This document shows positions 59,876 to 64,000 of a DNA stretch of 64,000 bases, piece by piece. How positions within the stretch are numbered: the first letter of the stretch is position 1; every line of letters starts with the position of its first letter. This DNA is from Saccharopolyspora gloriosae. GTDB taxonomy: Bacteria > Actinomycetota > Actinomycetes > Mycobacteriales > Pseudonocardiaceae. A model generated the notes under the pieces. The model searched no databases, was not told the DNA's origin, and saw nothing but the letters and a program-made list of their open reading frames with translations. The stretch covers positions 1,675,501-1,739,500 of the forward strand of contig NZ_JACHIV010000001.1 in assembly GCF_014203325.1 (NCBI RefSeq), written 5' to 3'. The translations under genes and the position numbers were made by a program.

Positions 59876-61587
59876 CACGGTGCTCCTGTTCGTCCGCCGA
59901 CGGTGCCCGTCATGATCCGAGCCATGCTCTCACGCGAAGGCGCCTCGTCCCAGTAATCGCTGTGGCCGCTGCTCGGCTCGGTCGGCATGATCCGCCCGCC
60001 GAAGCTCGGATCGGCCGGATCCACGCCGTACCGGGTGTGATCGGTGCCGCCGAACACGGTCGGCCCCCAATCGAGGGGGTTGGTCGACGGCGTCCAGTCG
60101 ATGAGGTCGTGGTCCGATTTGGCGACCCACACGTGCTCGCCGGGAACTCCGAGCTCGCTCGCGGAGTCCACGCCTACCCCGGGACTGCCGAGGAAGACGA
60201 CTTCGTCCGCATGAGCTCCGCCGTGCGCGGCGGCTTCACCCGCCACGACGGATCCGTAGCTGTGGCCGACCAGAGTGTTGTGCGAGGGCGTTTCTCCTTC
60301 GTGGGTGGCTCGGAGCCCTTCCTGGAACGTCGACAGGTCCCGGTGGGCGTTCTCCGCGTACCCACCCGAACCGGCATGGGGCAGCAGGTGATTCGGAGAT
60401 TCGTAGTTCACCCAGGTGATCGCGGCGTTCTTGCCGTCCGAGAGCTCGTTCGCCCGAGCGAGGACCTTGTCGTTCTGCGCGACGTAGTCGCTGGCGTCGC
60501 CGAGGTCGCTGAAGGTTCCCGGGACGAGCGTCATGGTGTTGTCCGCGTGGTCCGGGTTGCCGTGCGCGATGATGGTCTGCCCGCGCTGGGCGGCCGTCGA
60601 ATCGATGCCGAGCAGGTAGTGATCGCTGGCCGCCGCGGAAGCGCCGAGCCTGCCTTGCAGGGCGTCGAGCCCGCGGAGCGCTTCGGTGAGTTGCTTGATC
60701 TCCTTGCCCTTCGACGTGTCGCTGCGCCCGTGTCGTTCGAAGTCCGCGTGGATCCGGTTGCCGAGCACGTCGAGCTCGGCGGAGATCGCACGTCGCTGCG
60801 CACCGAGGATCGAACGGTTGGCCTGGTCCCGCGCCGCGACGGGCACCCCGTCGGTGTTGCCGACCAGCTGCGGGAACCGATCCGCCAGGTCGGCTCGTTG
60901 CGGGCCGGTCAGCGAGCCCCACAGTCCCCGGACGGCGGCGGGCCCGGTCGTCGCGGCTCTCTCGAAAGCACCCCTGGTCGCCTCCGCCGCGCGATCGTCC
61001 ATCACGGCAGCGGACCCGGCCAAAGCCGCGGCGGGCGGCCAGGTCGCCGCTGCCGCCACTCGCGCCCACACCTCGGCCCGGCCGATGTTCCGCAGGCCAT
61101 GGGCGTTGCTCCGGAGTGCGGCGATGAGGCGCTCATGAGCGACCTTCTCCCACGTCCTGGCTTGGGCGACGGTCTCCCGGGCCTCGTGGAACGCGCGTTG
61201 CTGGCGGCGCTGCTCGGCAGGCGGTAGCGGCATCGGGCCCGGTTCGAGGATGAGCGCGCTTCCCAGCATTCGGAGCCCGCCGCCGATCGCGACCTCCACG
61301 GCCTGCGCCATTCGCGCCTGGACCGTCGTCAACTCGTCCGCGAAAGCGGTCAGCGCCGAGGACAACCCGTCGAACAGGGCCGTGAGAGCGTCCGCGTCCT
61401 GACCGGTAGCGGTGGATTTCGAGCGGAAGGCATCTCCTGCCGTTCCCTCCCACACCGATTCCGAACCGGTAAGAGCGTGCTGCCAGCCGGAAGCGATGTC
61501 ATCGACGCCTCGTGCCAATCGGCTGACCGCTTCGGCCGTTGTTCGGACTGAGCCGGGGTTGCCGGCGACGAACGTGTTCAGCGGCAT
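59875..61587 (-). CDS. WXG-type protein with DUF1023 alpha/beta hydrolase
   Basis: A 570-residue protein. Residues 1-100 form a helical WXG100-like hairpin (W46-E-G48 in SESVWEGTAGDAFR). A helical linker leads to about residue 290. The C-terminal domain is a DUF1023 hydrolase with GTFSDLGDASDYVAQ, the nucleophile serine in NTLVGHSYGSVVAGEAA and the acid/histidine region VAKSDHDLIDWTP. The build suggests a type VII-exported lipase/esterase-type effector or envelope enzyme. It is preceded 21 bp upstream by a small WXG-like gene and followed by an overlapping membrane gene. Confidence 0.82.
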   Translation of the reverse strand: MPLNTFVAGNPGSVRTTAEAVSRLARGVDDIASGWQHALTGSESVWEGTAGDAFRSKSTATGQDADALTALFDGLSSALTAFADELTTVQARMAQAVEVAIGGGLRMLGSALILEPGPMPLPPAEQRRQQRAFHEARETVAQARTWEKVAHERLIAALRSNAHGLRNIGRAEVWARVAAAATWPPAAALAGSAAVMDDRAAEATRGAFERAATTGPAAVRGLWGSLTGPQRADLADRFPQLVGNTDGVPVAARDQANRSILGAQRRAISAELDVLGNRIHADFERHGRSDTSKGKEIKQLTEALRGLDALQGRLGASAAASDHYLLGIDSTAAQRGQTIIAHGNPDHADNTMTLVPGTFSDLGDASDYVAQNDKVLARANELSDGKNAAITWVNYESPNHLLPHAGSGGYAENAHRDLSTFQEGLRATHEGETPSHNTLVGHSYGSVVAGEAAAHGGAHADEVVFLGSPGVGVDSASELGVPGEHVWVAKSDHDLIDWTPSTNPLDWGPTVFGGTDHTRYGVDPADPSFGGRIMPTEPSSGHSDYWDEAPSRESMARIMTGTVGGRTGAP

Positions 61588-61608
61588 GCTTGTTGCACCC
61601 CCAGGTGT

Positions 61609-61884
61609 TCAGCGCGGACTGATCTGGTGGAACTGGTCCGCGTTGTTCGCGTCGATGTCGGTGTAGGTCGCTTTTCCGGTGTGCAAGTCGTCGACCGTGC
61701 GCGACGTGTCCTCGGCGAGACCTGCGGCCGCACGTATGAGTTCGCCCAAGGTCGTGTGCACCGCCGGGCCTGATGGCCCGGCGTCCGCTTCCGGGGCGGT
61801 AGCGGAGTCTGCGAGCGCGGTCGTGGAGCGTTCGAGGTCCTGTGCCAGTGCACCGAGTGCTTCTGGTTCCACACGGATGTTCAC
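61609..61884 (-). CDS. small type VII secretion target-like protein
   Basis: A 91-residue helical protein (MNIRVEPEALGALAQDLERS... LAEDTSRTVDDLHTGKATYTDIDANNADQFHQ). Length and layout match the EspC/DUF6317-like partners of larger WXG proteins. The start is GTG 61884 with GGAGG six bases upstream. It is the first of three genes with the hydrolase and the membrane protein. Confidence 0.72.
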   Translation of the reverse strand: MNIRVEPEALGALAQDLERSTTALADSATAPEADAGPSGPAVHTTLGELIRAAAGLAEDTSRTVDDLHTGKATYTDIDANNADQFHQISPR

Positions 61885-62168
61885 GAGAATCCTCCCATGA
61901 TCAATGCGCGTTGACCGGAGGAAACTGTATCGAATCGATTGGTGGGATGAAGGCGTAGAACTACGCGTCACACGGACGGCCGAAGATCGATTTTGAAAAG
62001 TGGTAATTGTGTCCGGGTGAAGATCTTCCTGCATATTCCAGTTCGAATGGCGGGAGGTGAATTCGATTAATCGAGTGCCTTCGCATTCGGTGGCCGAGTA
62101 GTGTGCGGAACTCGCTCGCAGGGATGGATGAACGCGCCGGGGAGTCGACGCCGGGAGGGGGGGCTCGG

Positions 62169-63359
62169 ATGCGGGTGTTGCTGGCGACCATCGGGTCGCG
62201 GGGTGAGGTGCAGCCGGTGGTGGCGCTGGCGCTGCGGCTGCGGGCGCTCGGGCACGACGCCCGGGTGAGCGTGCCGCCGGATTTCCGAGACCGGATCGAG
62301 GAGCTGGGGATGCCGGTCGTCGACCTCGGGCCGCGGATGCGGGCGGCGGAGTCCTGGGACCTGTCGTCGCCCGACGGCAAGCGGCGCGCGGCGCGGGAAG
62401 CGGTGGCCGCGCAGTTCGGCACGCTCCGGGACGCCGCTCGGGGCTGCGACGTCCTGGTGGGGTGCGGGGCCGTGATGGTGGCCGCGCGTTCGGTGACGCA
62501 ACTGCTGGGGATCGGCCACGTGCACGCGCACTTCTGCCCCGCCACCTTGCCGTCGCCGCACCACGCGCCGGCGCCGTGGCCCGGCTGGCCGCAGGACGAG
62601 GTCGGAGATCACCGCGACGCGTGGGCCGCCGACGCTCAGCGCTGGGAGGACACCTGGGGCGCCGCGCTCAACGCGCACCGCGTCGACGCCGGATTGGCTC
62701 CGGTCGAGGACGTGCGGGGCCACGTCCTGACGGATCGGCCTTGGCTGGCCGCCGATCCGGTGCTGGGGCCGTGGCCCGAACCCGGCGACCTCGGCGTGGT
62801 CCAGACGGGCGCTTGGCTCCTGCCCGGTGGCGGGCCGCTCCCCGTCGCGGTCGAGTCCTTTTTGGACGATGGTGCGCCGCCCGTCTACTTCGGACTGGGC
62901 AGCATGCCCGCTCCCGGTGGTGACGTAGGGCGGGTGGTGCTCGCGGCCGCGCGGGAGGCCGGACGCCGGGTGATCGTGTCGCGGGGATGGGCGGAACTCG
63001 ACCTCGATCGCGGCGGCGACCTCCTGGTGGTCGGCGAGGTCGACCACCGGGTGTTGTTCCCGCGGGTCGCCGCCGTCGTGCACCACGGCGGGGCGGGCAC
63101 GACCACCACCGCCGCGCGGGCCGGCGTGCCGCAGGTCCTGCTTCCCCAGGTCTACGACCAGCACTACTGGGCCGGGCGCGTCGAGGACCTCGGCATCGGG
63201 GCCGCGCACCCTGCGGGGATGCCGACTCCCGCGTCGCTGCTCGACGCGCTCGAACGCGCCTCGCGACCGGGCGTGCGAGCCCGCGCCCGTGCCGTCGCCG
63301 CCGAGGTGCGCACCGACGGCGCCCGGGTCGCGGCGGAGCGGTTGGTGGGCGGGAGCTGA
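62169..63359 (+). CDS. GT1-family glycosyltransferase
   Basis: A 396-residue UDP/NDP-sugar transferase of the macrolide/sterol type. The N-terminal Rossmann fold begins MRVLLATIGSRGEVQPVVALALRL. The C-terminal donor motif is VVHHGGAGTTTTAARAGVPQVLLPQVYDQHYW. ATG 62169 is at the conserved start, behind a purine-rich stretch. Acceptor unknown; no polyketide or other biosynthetic genes lie in the window, so it may act in drug modification or glycolipid synthesis. Confidence 0.88.
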   Translation: MRVLLATIGSRGEVQPVVALALRLRALGHDARVSVPPDFRDRIEELGMPVVDLGPRMRAAESWDLSSPDGKRRAAREAVAAQFGTLRDAARGCDVLVGCGAVMVAARSVTQLLGIGHVHAHFCPATLPSPHHAPAPWPGWPQDEVGDHRDAWAADAQRWEDTWGAALNAHRVDAGLAPVEDVRGHVLTDRPWLAADPVLGPWPEPGDLGVVQTGAWLLPGGGPLPVAVESFLDDGAPPVYFGLGSMPAPGGDVGRVVLAAAREAGRRVIVSRGWAELDLDRGGDLLVVGEVDHRVLFPRVAAVVHHGGAGTTTTAARAGVPQVLLPQVYDQHYWAGRVEDLGIGAAHPAGMPTPASLLDALERASRPGVRARARAVAAEVRTDGARVAAERLVGGS

Positions 63360-63617
63360 CGCCGCGTCCGGGGCGGACGAACGGGCACGCTGCGCGGTCG
63401 TTCGGGTAGTTCGCCGCCGCGCCTGGATCTCCCGCTGGTGTCCGGGATTCCTCGCGGTCGGCCCTTGGTAAGGGGAACCCCGCCGGAAATCGGCCGCCGC
63501 TTGCGTTTCCGGTGGGCACGGCCGTGGTTGCGCCATGTTCGAGGAGCACCGATGACGGTGCGGACGACGAGGCACCGGGTCGGACGATCCGGTGCGGTGA
63601 TCGGAAGAAGGACGTCG

Positions 63618-63842
63618 ATGAAGAAGTTCGCGACCGGCGCGCTGCTCGGTTTCGGGATGCTGGTGGCCACTGCCACGCCCGCCGCGGCCGTCGGCTGGTA
63701 CTACACGGGTTACTGGTACCCCTCGGCCGCCGCGTGCGAGCAGGGCTACCAGGACCTCGTGAACAACCCCGGCGGCGCCGACCTACCGCACGAGTGCCGG
63801 CACACCGGCGTCGGCGTGTACGAGCTCTGGCGCGTCGGCTGA
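63618..63842 (+). CDS. small secreted protein with signal peptide
   Basis: A 74-residue protein. The signal peptide MKKFATGALLGFGMLVATAT ends at PAAA; about 50 mature residues follow, with two cysteines (AACEQGY and HECRHTG) that could pair. Aromatic residues are frequent (GWYYTGYWYPS). The ATG has AAGGA five bases upstream. No family recognised; small exported two-cysteine proteins of this type are common in actinomycetes. Confidence 0.7.
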   Translation: MKKFATGALLGFGMLVATATPAAAVGWYYTGYWYPSAAACEQGYQDLVNNPGGADLPHECRHTGVGVYELWRVG

Positions 63843-63861
63843 CACTGCGGTGACCGCATGA

Positions 63862-63895
63862 TTCGGCGAGGCCTCCGCCGCGAGGCTTCGCCGAA
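63862..63895 (+). terminator. terminator after small secreted protein gene
   Basis: TTCGGCGAGGCCTC (63862-63875) pairs with GAGGCTTCGCCGAA (63882-63895) at 13 of 14 positions around a 6-base loop, 20 bp after the stop. Confidence 0.7.
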
Positions 63896-63955
63896 CGCCA
63901 TGGCCTCGAACAGCACCGTCAAGTGCTGATCCCAGCGAAACGTGAGGAGCGGTCC

Positions 63956-64000
63956 GTGCGCACCACATCCGGCATCGGATTCGACGTGTCCGGGCAGGGA
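63956..64000 (+). CDS. possible 5' end of a gene cut by the window
   Basis: GTG 63956 is preceded by GAGGAG at 6-base spacing and opens 15 codons (MRTTSGIGFDVSGQG) to the window edge. Too short to identify. Confidence 0.35.
   Translation, partial: MRTTSGIGFDVSGQG

Overview
The window is high-GC actinobacterial chromosome. Gene content points to the Pseudonocardiales, most like Saccharopolyspora (an inference from content, not from a database match). The signs are a BldD regulator with a c-di-GMP signature, a pyrR-B-C-(Rv1382-like)-carA-carB-pyrF operon, the alaS-ruvX-mltG-aroE and prepilin peptidase-aroC-K-B-Q-pepQ-efp-nusB gene order shared with mycobacteria, DUF5753/DUF397 regulator pairs, orphan type VII secretion substrates, and many GTG starts with short start/stop overlaps.

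Layout. 1-9.1 kb: a LexA-box-controlled but frameshifted radical-SAM gene, an XRE regulator, aspS, a DUF389 membrane protein, a phosphotransferase/GNAT pair and a small secreted protein. 9.1-13 kb: beta-carbonic anhydrase, a SulP anion transporter and rarA. 13.3-20.5 kb: a 2-hydroxyacid dehydrogenase, two small membrane proteins, alaS, ruvX, mltG and aroE. 20.7-25.3 kb: a secreted serine protease and a DasR-like/PTS island with a dre-type operator, lying between aroE and the rest of the shikimate genes. 25.4-34 kb: prepilin peptidase, aroC-K-B-Q, a lipoprotein, pepQ, efp and nusB. 34.5-45.7 kb: bldD, divergent from the pyrimidine operon. That operon has a PyrR-binding RNA motif over the pyrR ribosome-binding site and an AAA ATPase/DUF4276 gene pair fitted exactly between carA and carB. 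45.8-64 kb is accessory: type VII-like substrates, a lipoprotein peptidase, a two-component system, an XRE/DUF397 array with a 311-bp tandem duplication, AraC/SDR and TetR/SDR divergons, an F420-type oxidoreductase, a WXG-type alpha/beta hydrolase with an overlapping membrane gene, a glycosyltransferase and a small secreted protein.

Two observations stand out. First, four copies of a roughly 230-350 bp intergenic element (about 13.0, 21.6, 31.3 and 34.2 kb) share a conserved core. Each carries a 17-bp perfect stem whose middle changes between copies while both arms stay complementary, plus a smaller hairpin that does the same. Second, the ATPase/DUF4276 pair resembles two-gene defence modules but is translationally locked into an essential biosynthetic operon. 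No tRNA, rRNA, CRISPR array, insertion sequence or replication origin was recognised.
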